The notes under the pieces were generated by a model. That model saw only the letters and a program-made list of their open reading frames with translations, did not search any database and was not told where the DNA came from. 64,000 nt of DNA from a virus. Location: the IMG/VR virus record IMGVR_UViG_3300047564_003843, positions 1-64,000 of that record; one strand, written 5' to 3'. Below are positions 48,679 to 56,903 of this stretch, in pieces (the first letter of the stretch is position 1; each line of letters opens with the position of its first letter). A program made the position numbers and the translations under genes.

Positions 48679-48851
48679 TGGCAACCTACGACTATAAGTG
48701 TTCTAACGAGCACCACAGAGAAGTCGTTCGTTCCATGACTGCTGCCGAAGAACTGGTGACCTGCACGGAGTGCGGGGAAGAGATGACGAGAGTCTTTTCA
48801 TCCCCACCTGTCATGTTCAAGGCTAAAGGGTTCTACTCAAGTAGGGGTTAG
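48678..48851 (+). CDS. FmdB-like zinc-ribbon protein
   Basis: 57 residues, ATG overlapping the reductase stop by one base. MATYDYKCSNEHH and CTECGEEMTRVFSSPP are close to the FmdB/putative regulatory zinc ribbon (usual length 60-110), with Cys-His in place of the first Cys pair. Coupled to the reductase, but a direct link in function is not shown. Confidence 0.8.
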   Translation: MATYDYKCSNEHHREVVRSMTAAEELVTCTECGEEMTRVFSSPPVMFKAKGFYSSRG

Positions 48852-48902
48852 CGTTGGGCGAGTCTGTTGACGTGCCAGCAGACTCTCCCACATAATAGTC
48901 TC

Positions 48903-49067
48903 ATGATGTTTACCCAAGGCGATGTAATCGCGACAATAATTGCACTACTCGGTTGTTTAACAGTTATGGGCTTATTCTGGAAACAGAATATTGCCTTGCA
49001 AAGAGAGAACATTGCGCTTAGAAAGCGTCTAGTCGAACAAGAAGTTAAAAGCATTCTTCATAAGTAA
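48903..49067 (+). CDS. Small membrane-anchored coiled-coil protein
   Basis: 54 residues: an N-terminal transmembrane segment (about 8-25; VIATIIALLGCLTVMGLF) then a charged coiled coil. Leaderless-type start: CATAAT (48891-48896), six bases, ATG 48903. Function unknown. Confidence 0.7.
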   Translation: MMFTQGDVIATIIALLGCLTVMGLFWKQNIALQRENIALRKRLVEQEVKSILHK

Positions 49068-49108
49068 TAATGCTATGATTGAATACCAAAGCACAAGGAA
49101 GGACCACA

Positions 49109-49369
49109 ATGGCAATTCAAATCCCTGATTTTGAAGACCCTAAAGAAAAGGTTGCTTGGCTTCGCGCCAAAATGATTGAGCTATCAACAGACCATGACAA
49201 TCCTGCTATTGAAGCAGATAGAGCAAGTCTTGAAGCTCCATACTTCGCTGCACTAGAAGCAGCAGGTATGACAGATTGGGTGCCTAACGAAAACTTGAAT
49301 CGTCCAGAAGATACAGATGTTTTTGTTACCGAAGTTCTTGCACCTCCAGCTGAAGAACCAGCAGAGTAG
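49109..49369 (+). CDS. Small acidic protein
   Basis: 86 residues from ATG 49109 with AAGGAAGG upstream. Helical (DPKEKVAWLRAKMIELS) then acidic with a Pro/Glu-rich end. Touches the next gene. No family recognised. Confidence 0.75.
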   Translation: MAIQIPDFEDPKEKVAWLRAKMIELSTDHDNPAIEADRASLEAPYFAALEAAGMTDWVPNENLNRPEDTDVFVTEVLAPPAEEPAE

Positions 49370-49879
49370 TTGGAGCGCACCAAAGAATTCATAGAACCAG
49401 ACCTTGTGAACTTATCGCAGGGTCTGGTTTCTGTATCTAATGCAACAACTTTTAATTCAACAGCTCTTGAAGAGATTTACAATAGAAATTTAGAACTTAT
49501 AGAAAAATATCGAATTCCTCTTAAAGAAGGTTCGATTCCAAAAGTTTTTAATATTTTTTGGCAAAACCACATCTGCGGTCAAATTATTATACAAATCGAC
49601 AAAATAACAAACAGCGGACTTATTAGTTACTGGGTTGACTCTCAACTCTCTAATAGAAACATAGCAACTAACGCGGTTATTCTTATAAAACAATACTCTT
49701 TTGATATTTTTAATTTAGATTATCTAGAGGCTTATGTTCAACCAGATAATGTAAAAAGCCACCGTGTATTAGAAAAATCTGGTTTTATTAAGACAGAAGC
49801 AGTTTTTACTTATATAAACCCCGTAGGTACAGGCATCGAGCACTGTGTATACAGAATAGAGCGCGACTACCTCTCTTAA
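49370..49879 (+). CDS. GNAT-family acetyltransferase
   Basis: 169 residues. GLISYWVDSQLSNRNIATNAVI is the acetyl-CoA-binding region (NRNIAT replaces the usual RGxGxG/A-like loop, with Gln/Arg-x-x-Gly altered), and LEAYVQPDNVKSHRVLEKSG is the conserved C-terminal part of RimJ/RimL-like enzymes. The apparent start TTG immediately follows the previous stop. Substrate unknown; acetylation of a protein or small molecule is the family role. Confidence 0.75.
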   Translation: MERTKEFIEPDLVNLSQGLVSVSNATTFNSTALEEIYNRNLELIEKYRIPLKEGSIPKVFNIFWQNHICGQIIIQIDKITNSGLISYWVDSQLSNRNIATNAVILIKQYSFDIFNLDYLEAYVQPDNVKSHRVLEKSGFIKTEAVFTYINPVGTGIEHCVYRIERDYLS

Positions 49880-49916
49880 ACTAAAAATATTGTATTTTTA
49901 TTTAAGGCAGGTAGTA

Positions 49917-50591
49917 ATGGCAAAAGCACAATTTCCTATTGATGGAGTTCAGGGAAAGAGCTGGAAAATAACATCTCCCTTTGGTTGGAGAATTCATCCG
50001 ATTGAAAAGCGTAAAAAGCACCACAATGGAATAGACATTTGGTCTTCTCAAGAACCATGCTATATAGAATCAGCCTCTGACGGCACTGTGCTCTATGCAG
50101 GTCCTTCCGAGAAGAAGAAAGCAAATGGTGAACCAGATGGTTATGGTTATTACGTAAGAGTGTTGTCTGAGGTTGATGGCGTGTGGATGACTCACACATA
50201 CGCTCATATGGTTAAAGACTCGCTAAAAGTTAAAAAGGGTCAAAAGATTGAAGCTGGCACTGTTATTGGTAAAATGGGCACCACTGGTGCTTCCACGGGA
50301 AAGCATCTCCACTGGGAAATACATGAAGGGAAGAAACACCTATGGTCAGCAGATGGCTCAGGGTTTTTGGATCCAATCGCGTTTTGGAAAACTGTAATTG
50401 CGAAACAGAAGGCACTTGCAGATGCACCGTTAGCAACACCAGAGACTGCACCTGTAGCGCCAAGTCCGACGCACGGGAAAGCTCCCGTCACGAAGCCATC
50501 AGCCTCTGCTCCTGCGAAAGTAAAGCAGTCTTCCACTCGTGCTCCTGCGGGAACTGCTAAACCCAAAAGCAAGGGTAGGTTGACACCCTAA
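49917..50591 (+). CDS. M23-type peptidoglycan endopeptidase
   Basis: 224 residues from ATG 49917 (AAGGCAGGT upstream). SPFGWRIHP (20-28), HHNGID with the HxxxD zinc pair (His 36, Asp 40), YAHM (His 97) and KHLHWE (His 130, His 132) give a complete LytM/M23 active site, which cuts peptide cross-links of the wall. The last 50 residues are Ala/Pro/Lys/Ser-rich, a wall- or lipid-interacting tail. No signal peptide, so release would need a holin or the virion. Probably an endolysin or tail-associated lysin, in addition to the SLT-type enzyme at 23317. Confidence 0.88.
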   Translation: MAKAQFPIDGVQGKSWKITSPFGWRIHPIEKRKKHHNGIDIWSSQEPCYIESASDGTVLYAGPSEKKKANGEPDGYGYYVRVLSEVDGVWMTHTYAHMVKDSLKVKKGQKIEAGTVIGKMGTTGASTGKHLHWEIHEGKKHLWSADGSGFLDPIAFWKTVIAKQKALADAPLATPETAPVAPSPTHGKAPVTKPSASAPAKVKQSSTRAPAGTAKPKSKGRLTP

Positions 50592-50649
50592 GGTCTAACA
50601 CATAGACTGCAGGTAGAAGCAACAATAACGACAAGAAAGACGAAATGAC

Positions 50650-50832
50650 ATGGCACTAGCCCTACACTGCGACGCACCCAGTTGCGAAGCTTGGATTGAA
50701 AATAACTACACAAATAAGCAGAAGTACATCATCCTCAGCCATAACGGCGAAGATAAACATTTCTGCTCTTGGAATTGTGTAATTACATTTGTAAATGAAG
50801 TGGATGTTCTCGATGGTTTTGAGTCTAAGTAG
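50650..50832 (+). CDS. Small zinc-finger protein
   Basis: 60 residues. CDAPSC near residue 7 and CSWNC near residue 39, an arrangement used to bind one zinc ion. Upstream AGAAAGACGAAAT is a weak ribosome site. Just before the halogenase cluster. Function unknown. Confidence 0.7.
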   Translation: MALALHCDAPSCEAWIENNYTNKQKYIILSHNGEDKHFCSWNCVITFVNEVDVLDGFESK

Positions 50833-50846
50833 GATAGGCTCTCATC

Positions 50847-51551
50847 ATGGGAAAAAAGATAATCAAGTTTGGAAGAAGTCACGACTACCCTGAACTTCCT
50901 GTACCCGTTAGAAATGTAGTTCCAGATTGGTATAAAAAATCTCCTAGATTTATAGATGGCAAAGAAGCTTCTATTATTTATACCGAACGAGGTGCTCGTT
51001 CTAATATTGGTATGAAGATGTGCGTTCCATTTTTTGACGCGATGATTTGTGGATATACAGCAACTCTTTGGCAAGATGTCCAAGTAACAAGACGACCAGA
51101 TGGTTTAAAACTAGATTGGCTTGTAGACCCTACCCCAATCAATGACAGAAGTAGTCATGGTATGGAACTTCTTCCTATTCCTGCAGGACACTATCCTCAG
51201 CAATACGCTTGGGTAACACCTTTCTCAATTCAAACTCCTCCAGGCTATAGTGTTCTTATAACTCATCCGTTTAATCGTTATGACCTCCCGTTTACAACTT
51301 TGAACGGTATTCACGATTCTGACTCAATAATGCCTCACGGGCACTTACCTTTTTATATGAAAGATAATTTTGAAGGAGTAATTCCAGCAGGAACTCCTAT
51401 TTATCAAATCTTCCCATTTAAACGCGATGCTTGGGAATCAGAGTTTGACGAGACCCTTGGTAAAAAAGCAGAGAAGAGAATGTGGGACGGTATGACCAAA
51501 ATGTTTGGACATTACCGAAATAACATATGGAATAAGAAAGAGTACAACTGA
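50847..51551 (+). CDS. Conserved WYKK protein (DUF6065-like), copy 1
   Basis: 234 residues. VVPDWYKKSPRFIDG, CVPFFDAMICGY, VTPFSIQTPPGYSVLI, FEGVIPAGTPIYQIFPFKR and a C-terminal WNKKEYN align along the full length with the leftward gene at 62739, so the genome carries two diverged copies. I associate this family, from phages and bacteria, with DUF6065, unverified. Its stop overlaps the halogenase start by one base, which couples the two. In T4-like phages such genes lie near halogenase-type genes; role unknown. Leaderless-type start (TAGGCT, six bases, ATG). Confidence 0.8.
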   Translation: MGKKIIKFGRSHDYPELPVPVRNVVPDWYKKSPRFIDGKEASIIYTERGARSNIGMKMCVPFFDAMICGYTATLWQDVQVTRRPDGLKLDWLVDPTPINDRSSHGMELLPIPAGHYPQQYAWVTPFSIQTPPGYSVLITHPFNRYDLPFTTLNGIHDSDSIMPHGHLPFYMKDNFEGVIPAGTPIYQIFPFKRDAWESEFDETLGKKAEKRMWDGMTKMFGHYRNNIWNKKEYN

Positions 51552-53119
51552 TGGAGCTTAGAGACATAAAGAATGTGACCATCATTGGTGGTGGTACAGC
51601 AGGGTGGCTCGTTGCTCTTTATGCAAAGACAGTTCTTCCAACAAAAAGAATAACCTTAATCGAGTCAGACAAAATCGGTATTCTTGGTGCTGGTGAGGGA
51701 GCAACTCCTCAACTAATTAGCTTTTTAGACGTACTACAAATACCTGTTTCTAAATTAATTCAAGAAGCAGATGTAACACTTAAGCAGGGTATTAAGTTTA
51801 CAAATTGGCACAAAGGTGGAGATTCTGATTGGTTCTATCACCCATTTGTTGGTTTTGGTAATGTTGCTGCCACAGAGGTTTCTTTAGAAAGATATGTCTC
51901 TGGTACACCAGCTCTTTTTACACAGGTAGCAAAACTACAAGAACCTCAAGAAGAGTGGTGTTTTATGACCCGCTTATGTGAGCAGAACAAGGTTGCCTTC
52001 AAACCACATAGAGAAGAATTTTATCCAGCATCAGATCCAATTTTTCAATACGAAAAGATGGGAGCATTTTCTCTACATTTTGATGCTAGAAAACTTGCTG
52101 CGTTTTTATCAGAAACTGGTCAAGAACGCGGTATTCAAAGAATTGAAGGTTTAGTAGAAAGCTATAAAACAGATGATGAAGGTTATGTCAATGAACTTCT
52201 TTTAGATAATGGAAAGTCAGTAGATACTGATTTTGTTTTTGACTGCACTGGTTTTAAGTCTTTCTTTGCTAAAGAGTTTGAAACTAGTTGGGTGTCTGCT
52301 AAAGACCATTTAACTGTCAATGCTGCTATGCCTTTCTTCCTTGATATAGAAAGTCCTATCCCTCCATACACAGAAGCAGTAGCAATGAAGTATGGGTGGA
52401 TGTGGAAGATTCCTCTTCAATCTCGTTATGGTTGCGGTTATGTTTTTAATAGCAACATGATTGATGATGCTCAAGCAAGAGAAGAGATTATTGATTATCT
52501 TGGCTATGAACCTGAATGGCCTAGGGAAAAATCATTTAGTTGGGAACCAGGTTATTTATCAGAACCTTGGAAAAAGAATGTATTTACGATTGGTCTTTCT
52601 GCAGGTTTTGTTGAACCGCTAGAAGCTACTTCTATATGGTCAACTGTTATTGATTGGTCTAGTGCATTACTTGGCAATGTAGAACTTATGTATACAAAAG
52701 ACCAAAGTATTATTGATGATTTCAATAACTTCTGGCGTAAGAATCAAGAAGAAGTTATCGGCTTTATTTATGCTCATTACATGAGTGGAAGAACCGATAC
52801 AGAGTTTTGGGAGCACTACACCTACGAAAATGCACCTGCTTCATCAAAACGTTATTTAGATATAAATAATAAAAGATCCTTTATCCTTAATGATTTTATA
52901 GACCACAATTTCTTTGAAATTGATTCATGGTCTTATATTCTTCTCGGGCTTAAAAATAAAAAGTTTATAGAACACCACAAGCTATTCGAGTTCTATAATT
53001 TTACAAGAACTTTTATGGAACAAAGATATACAAGCTTTAAAAAACTTATTCAATATGTAGCAGACAATGAAGCAATCACCCACGACGAGTTTTTGGAGAA
53101 GATGAATGAAAAACAATAA
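51551..53119 (+). CDS. Flavin-dependent tryptophan halogenase-like
   Basis: 522 residues, the usual length. GGGTAGW (13-19) binds FAD; GEGATP (48-53); TLKQGIKF with the candidate catalytic Lys 78, which in PrnA-type enzymes guides HOCl; GWMWKIP (282-288), the family signature; and GFVEPLEATS with Glu 358 in the position of the PrnA active-site Glu. All core residues are present, so it should be active with a flavin reductase. Substrate may be tryptophan, an indole or a peptide; flanking genes suggest a small modification cluster (50847-54418). Known as rare phage cargo. Confidence 0.88.
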   Translation: MELRDIKNVTIIGGGTAGWLVALYAKTVLPTKRITLIESDKIGILGAGEGATPQLISFLDVLQIPVSKLIQEADVTLKQGIKFTNWHKGGDSDWFYHPFVGFGNVAATEVSLERYVSGTPALFTQVAKLQEPQEEWCFMTRLCEQNKVAFKPHREEFYPASDPIFQYEKMGAFSLHFDARKLAAFLSETGQERGIQRIEGLVESYKTDDEGYVNELLLDNGKSVDTDFVFDCTGFKSFFAKEFETSWVSAKDHLTVNAAMPFFLDIESPIPPYTEAVAMKYGWMWKIPLQSRYGCGYVFNSNMIDDAQAREEIIDYLGYEPEWPREKSFSWEPGYLSEPWKKNVFTIGLSAGFVEPLEATSIWSTVIDWSSALLGNVELMYTKDQSIIDDFNNFWRKNQEEVIGFIYAHYMSGRTDTEFWEHYTYENAPASSKRYLDINNKRSFILNDFIDHNFFEIDSWSYILLGLKNKKFIEHHKLFEFYNFTRTFMEQRYTSFKKLIQYVADNEAITHDEFLEKMNEKQ

Positions 53120-53477
53120 AACACCAAAGAACTACCAATACAAAGACCCAAACTTCTACACAAATCAAGAAGTCTTTGACGGAAATGTGAAGAAACACTT
53201 TCAATGGGTCAGAGCACTAAAGACGATGGGTCAACGCAGTTATTGGAATGTTCCTAACACTGTTGAGTTTCTAGCATTTACCACTAAGGCAGTTATCATC
53301 ATTCCAGGTTTGCTTTTTGGTGTTTCTATTTGGTGGCTGTATATTTTTGCTCTTGTAACTAGTTTTTTATTAATTTGGTCAGCTACTATAAAAACTTTGC
53401 CTACACTTATCTGGTTTAATATTTTATGGGTTATTCTTGCATCAACCTTTATTGTAAAGCACTTTGCAGGATTGTAA
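53106..53477 (+). CDS. Membrane protein in halogenase cluster
   Basis: 123 residues. Two or three hydrophobic segments after residue 50 (TTKAVIIIPGLLFGVSIWWL; FALVTSFLLIWSA; LIWFNILWVILASTFIV). It overlaps the halogenase end by 14 bases and its stop overlaps the next start, so the four genes are tightly coupled. May anchor or export the product; inference. Confidence 0.75.
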   Translation: MKNNKTPKNYQYKDPNFYTNQEVFDGNVKKHFQWVRALKTMGQRSYWNVPNTVEFLAFTTKAVIIIPGLLFGVSIWWLYIFALVTSFLLIWSATIKTLPTLIWFNILWVILASTFIVKHFAGL

Positions 53478-54418
53478 TGGATTTTTCAAAGTTTCCTTAC
53501 ATTAGAGATTTAGGCGGACATGTAATTGATGTCCGTCGATTAATTGACCCTAACAATAAAAATTGGGGTGCAACTAATCTTTCTATTGGAAACTACAAAA
53601 ATAAGTATGTTGGAGCTTTGCGCTCAAGTAATTATGTAATTATGGATAACGGAAGTTATACCGTTACCGAAGGTAATCTCATCACTTCAAAAATATATTG
53701 GGGCGAGTTTAATAAAGAATGGAAGTTAGAAAATCTAAGACAGATAGATACTTCTATTGCAGGAGATTTAAAACGAGGTTTAGAGGACCCTAAAGTTTTT
53801 TATCGAGATGGTGCTTGGCACATAACCTGCGTAATTATGGATAAAGAAGAAGTCCCATATGCACGTATGGCAATTGCTCGTCTTGACTCAAAGTGCACAA
53901 AGCTTGTAAGTTTTGAAGTCTTAAATGGTATGGATACTCAGCGTCCAGAAAAGAATTGGATGCTTCCTTACGAACCAAATCCACATTTTGATTTTATTTA
54001 TGGACCAAACTCCACAGTTCAAAATAATATGATGACAATGCTTTTTACAGATGTAAGAAAGCTTTCACAACTTCGAGGCAACACAAACTTGCTTCTTTTA
54101 GAAGATGGAACATATCTTGGAGTTATGCATAGAACTTTTGTAAGAAACGAGGCTAGGTGGGAGCCAAAACGATTTAGCACTCAAAATGCCTCTGTCAGAA
54201 ATTACATTCATTACTTTGTAAGATTTGATATTGAAGGCAGTATTTTGGAGATTTCTAAAGGCTTTCAGTTCTTCAAGTCAGGGGTTGAATTTGCTGCTGG
54301 TTTAGTTGCCCACAAGGACAATTTCTTAATTAGCTTTGGCAGAGATGACCTATCTAGTCATATCGCCGTGATGCCTAAAGACCTAGTTTTAAAATCACTC
54401 ACACCAATCGAGTATTAG
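53477..54418 (+). CDS. Five-bladed beta-propeller (glycoside-hydrolase-like) protein
   Basis: 313 residues from ATG 53477. Blade-like repeats: GALRSSNYVIMDNGSY, EDPKVFYRDGAWHITCVIMD, FIYGPNSTVQNNMMTMLFTD, and a later SGVEFAAGLV segment. The layout of short strands with DPK/DPR-type words fits the GH43/GH130/GH32 propeller superfamily, which acts on sugars. Catalytic acids cannot be assigned. Likely a carbohydrate-active partner of the halogenase cluster, or a surface-binding protein. Confidence 0.7.
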   Translation: MDFSKFPYIRDLGGHVIDVRRLIDPNNKNWGATNLSIGNYKNKYVGALRSSNYVIMDNGSYTVTEGNLITSKIYWGEFNKEWKLENLRQIDTSIAGDLKRGLEDPKVFYRDGAWHITCVIMDKEEVPYARMAIARLDSKCTKLVSFEVLNGMDTQRPEKNWMLPYEPNPHFDFIYGPNSTVQNNMMTMLFTDVRKLSQLRGNTNLLLLEDGTYLGVMHRTFVRNEARWEPKRFSTQNASVRNYIHYFVRFDIEGSILEISKGFQFFKSGVEFAAGLVAHKDNFLISFGRDDLSSHIAVMPKDLVLKSLTPIEY

Positions 54419-54428
54419 AATCATCAGT

Positions 54429-54665
54429 ATGACCCTGTTAGGTTCTGGCACGCAAAGCCAAGAAGACACTCGTACCGTCTACGAAAACGGCGACCACGAG
54501 CGTTACTCTCACTATGCTCCAAAAGATGAGATTATGGAAGCATTAATCAATGGGACACCAATTATGGCTTTGTGTGGGAAAGTTTGGGTTCCTTCTCGTG
54601 ATCCAAAAAAATTTCCCATCTGCCCAATGTGCAAAGACATATATGAGCAGATGAGCCATGAGTGA
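54429..54665 (+). CDS. DUF3039-like protein
   Basis: 78 residues. IMALCGKVWVPSRDPKKFP with CPMCKDIYEQM matches DUF3039, a family nearly restricted to Actinobacteria and their phages; this is one of the best host clues of the window. The Cys residues suggest a zinc site. Leaderless-type start (TAGAAT, seven bases, ATG). Confidence 0.88.
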   Translation: MTLLGSGTQSQEDTRTVYENGDHERYSHYAPKDEIMEALINGTPIMALCGKVWVPSRDPKKFPICPMCKDIYEQMSHE

Positions 54666-54870
54666 TACTACTCAAATCATAAAGCTAGACAACACACCGC
54701 TTGAATATATAACTCCCCGCGAACGTTGCGACGCTTGCGGTCATCAAGCATATTATCGTGTTACTTTTGAAGCAGGACATCTATTCTTTTGCAGACATCA
54801 CTACATCAAACAAGAAGATGCTTTCTTTGAGAAAGCTTTAGATATCGTTGACGAGTCTGAATTACTTTGA
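54658..54870 (+). CDS. Small actinobacterial-type zinc protein
   Basis: 70 residues, overlapping the DUF3039-like gene by eight bases. ERCDACGHQAYYRVTFEAGH with FFCRHHYIKQE gives Cys-x2-Cys and Cys-x2-His-His, like the small actinobacterial proteins I know as DUF7455. Probably zinc-binding; function unknown. Confidence 0.8.
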   Translation: MSDTTQIIKLDNTPLEYITPRERCDACGHQAYYRVTFEAGHLFFCRHHYIKQEDAFFEKALDIVDESELL

Positions 54871-55248
54871 AGGCTTTGTAAAGTCTTCGATAGTAAATCC
54901 ATCAGTTCTTTCAAGAACCACATAGGTGTAGTCAAAAAGACTGAGATTGCTTTCAAGATTATCTAGAACTTGTTTTACAGGAAGCTCTCCACATGTATAT
55001 AAATCAAACTGGACTTTTGAAGGTTTATCTTCATCCCAGATATGCATAGCAATATGAGAAGTCTCAATCATAACTACTGCTGTTAAACCACGGTTTCCTT
55101 CAGCAGTTACATATGAGGCATAAGGTCCTTGAATGACCTTCATATCAATGGATTCAACAAGCTCACGCATCCAATTGATAACAAGTGTTTCGTCAGTCGG
55201 TGGATTAAGTGTCCACCCGTTTACTAGTAAATGGTTGTGTAAAGGCAT
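54862..55248 (-). CDS. speD: S-adenosylmethionine decarboxylase-like (SpeD)
   Basis: 128 residues, the bacterial SpeD length. ETSHIAMHIWDE holds Ser 64, the cleavage and pyruvoyl residue, and His 69; FDLYTCGE holds Cys 86. Spacing agrees with Thermotoga-type enzymes (Ser 63, His 68, Cys 83). It should self-cleave and decarboxylate AdoMet, the first step to spermidine, whose polyamines could neutralise packaged DNA. The Glu-Ser pair is Thr-Ser here. Leaderless start (TAGGCT, six bases, ATG); stop overlaps the convergent gene by nine bases. Confidence 0.85.
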   Translation of the reverse strand: MPLHNHLLVNGWTLNPPTDETLVINWMRELVESIDMKVIQGPYASYVTAEGNRGLTAVVMIETSHIAMHIWDEDKPSKVQFDLYTCGELPVKQVLDNLESNLSLFDYTYVVLERTDGFTIEDFTKPSK

Positions 55249-55273
55249 AACTAAAGCCTACAGCAGAAAGTAA

Positions 55274-55555
55274 TTATTCCTCTGAAGCAGGGGCTTCTTC
55301 AGCAGGTGTTTCTTCTACGACAACAACTGCCTCTTCTTTTTCCTCTTCAGGAGCGTTATAGCGGACAAGACCAATGTCATATACCTGCTCACCTTCTTCG
55401 GCGGCTCGTACAACAGAGAAACCACCATCGCGCCATACGACCTCAGGTAGAGGAAGAATGTCCTTACAAGGACCATCAATCATGCATGCTTGGACGTGGT
55501 TAGCCAAGACTCGCCCGTTATTAGGCATTTGTTCAAATCCGCATAGACATTTCAT
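55274..55555 (-). CDS. Small Cys-containing protein with acidic tail
   Basis: 93 residues. MKCLCGFEQMPNNGRVLANH with a later Cys pair reads as a zinc-knuckle, then VVWRDGGFSVVRAAEEGE and a Glu-rich end. Leaderless-type start (TAGAAT, six bases, ATG). Lies upstream of the SpeD-like gene and divergent from 55628. Function unknown. Confidence 0.7.
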   Translation of the reverse strand: MKCLCGFEQMPNNGRVLANHVQACMIDGPCKDILPLPEVVWRDGGFSVVRAAEEGEQVYDIGLVRYNAPEEEKEEAVVVVEETPAEEAPASEE

Positions 55556-55627
55556 AGTTCTATTCTACATCCAATTCTTTAGCCTTAGGACCTTCTCGGG
55601 TCTTGTTTTTGCTTTACAATATAATAT

Positions 55628-56866
55628 ATGACTTCAACCCCTATAACCAATGTTTCAAAGCCAAATCGCGACCAGATTAATGGCTTCCGTACAGACATGT
55701 TTGGGCGTACTAAGGTCTCTCAAAACTACACATATTTTGATGCTTCGCATCGTTTTCAAGAGAATCCAGACTATAGCGACATCTTTATTGGCACTGCCAG
55801 TAAGTCTTACTCTCAGAATGAGAGCTGTGTAAACCTCACTATTGGAACTGCTTCAGGGGATAAGGTCCACCGCGAGACCAAAAAGGTAATGCTCTATCAG
55901 CCAGGTAAATCTCTTCAACTAATGCAGACATTTACAATGGAACCTGCAAAAACAAACCTACGCCAACGAGTTGGATATTACTCACGGCAGAATGGTTTTT
56001 ACTTAGAACAAACTGGTACAACTATAAATCTTGTCAAGCGTTCATATACCTCTGGTCAGTTAGTGGAAACTAGAGTTCCTCAGTCAGAGTGGAACATGGA
56101 TAAGCTCGATGGCTCTGGACCATCTGATGTGGTTCTAGACCTCAGTAAGTCTCAAATTCTGTGGACTGAAGTTGAATGGCTAGGCGTTGGTTCTGTAAGG
56201 ATGGGTTTTGCTATTGATGGTTACTTTGTCGCTGCTCACCAGTTCAATCATGCTAACCACGACACAAGCACCTATATAACTACAGCGGCTTTACCATTTG
56301 CCTTCGAAATTGAAAACATTGGGGCAACTTCATATGCAAGTACTATGAAACAAATATGTTGTTCCGCGGGTATCAATGGTGGGTATGAAAAAATTACAGA
56401 GTCATGGTCTGCATATAGAAGCACTCCAGTAAACATCACAACATCTTTTACGCATCTAGTATCGATTCGACTTTCAAATGGAAGAACAGATGCAATTGTT
56501 ATCCCCTCTGCTCTTGATATTATGGCAACTCAGGCTGGAAACTATGAGTGGGTTCTTCTTAGAAATGCAACTATTACTGGTGGTACATGGGTAACCCACG
56601 CTTCCCCTCAAAACGCTGATTACAACGTAACCGCCACAGGGCTTTCTGATATATCTGAAGCAATCATTGTTCGTCAAGGGTATTTTCAATCAACTAATCA
56701 ATCAAGCGGTTCTATTGAAATTGGTGGAATCAATCGTCTAGACCTACAGCTTGGCAGAACAAATGCTGACACCCCTGTCAGTGACACATTTACTCTTGCT
56801 CTAAGAACCCTCTCTGGCTCAGGTCAGGCTGTTGGTTCTATTGCTTGGTTTGACCTGCTCAGCTAA
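55628..56866 (+). CDS. Virion structural protein candidate (beta-rich)
   Basis: 412 residues, beta-rich. MTSTPITNVSKPNRDQINGF, FRTDMFGRTKVSQNYTYFDA and TASKSYSQNESCVNLTIG begin a domain seen in large aquatic phage structural proteins; then a lectin-like sandwich (VEWLGVGSVRMGFAIDG) and a C-terminal sandwich. It could be a decoration, fibre or adhesion protein. Leaderless-type start (TACAAT, seven bases, ATG). Family call is from memory of similar sequences. Confidence 0.7.
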   Translation: MTSTPITNVSKPNRDQINGFRTDMFGRTKVSQNYTYFDASHRFQENPDYSDIFIGTASKSYSQNESCVNLTIGTASGDKVHRETKKVMLYQPGKSLQLMQTFTMEPAKTNLRQRVGYYSRQNGFYLEQTGTTINLVKRSYTSGQLVETRVPQSEWNMDKLDGSGPSDVVLDLSKSQILWTEVEWLGVGSVRMGFAIDGYFVAAHQFNHANHDTSTYITTAALPFAFEIENIGATSYASTMKQICCSAGINGGYEKITESWSAYRSTPVNITTSFTHLVSIRLSNGRTDAIVIPSALDIMATQAGNYEWVLLRNATITGGTWVTHASPQNADYNVTATGLSDISEAIIVRQGYFQSTNQSSGSIEIGGINRLDLQLGRTNADTPVSDTFTLALRTLSGSGQAVGSIAWFDLLS

Positions 56867-56903
56867 CCTGGACTTTTTGCCTTTTTTCTGATAGCCTGGA
56901 GCT

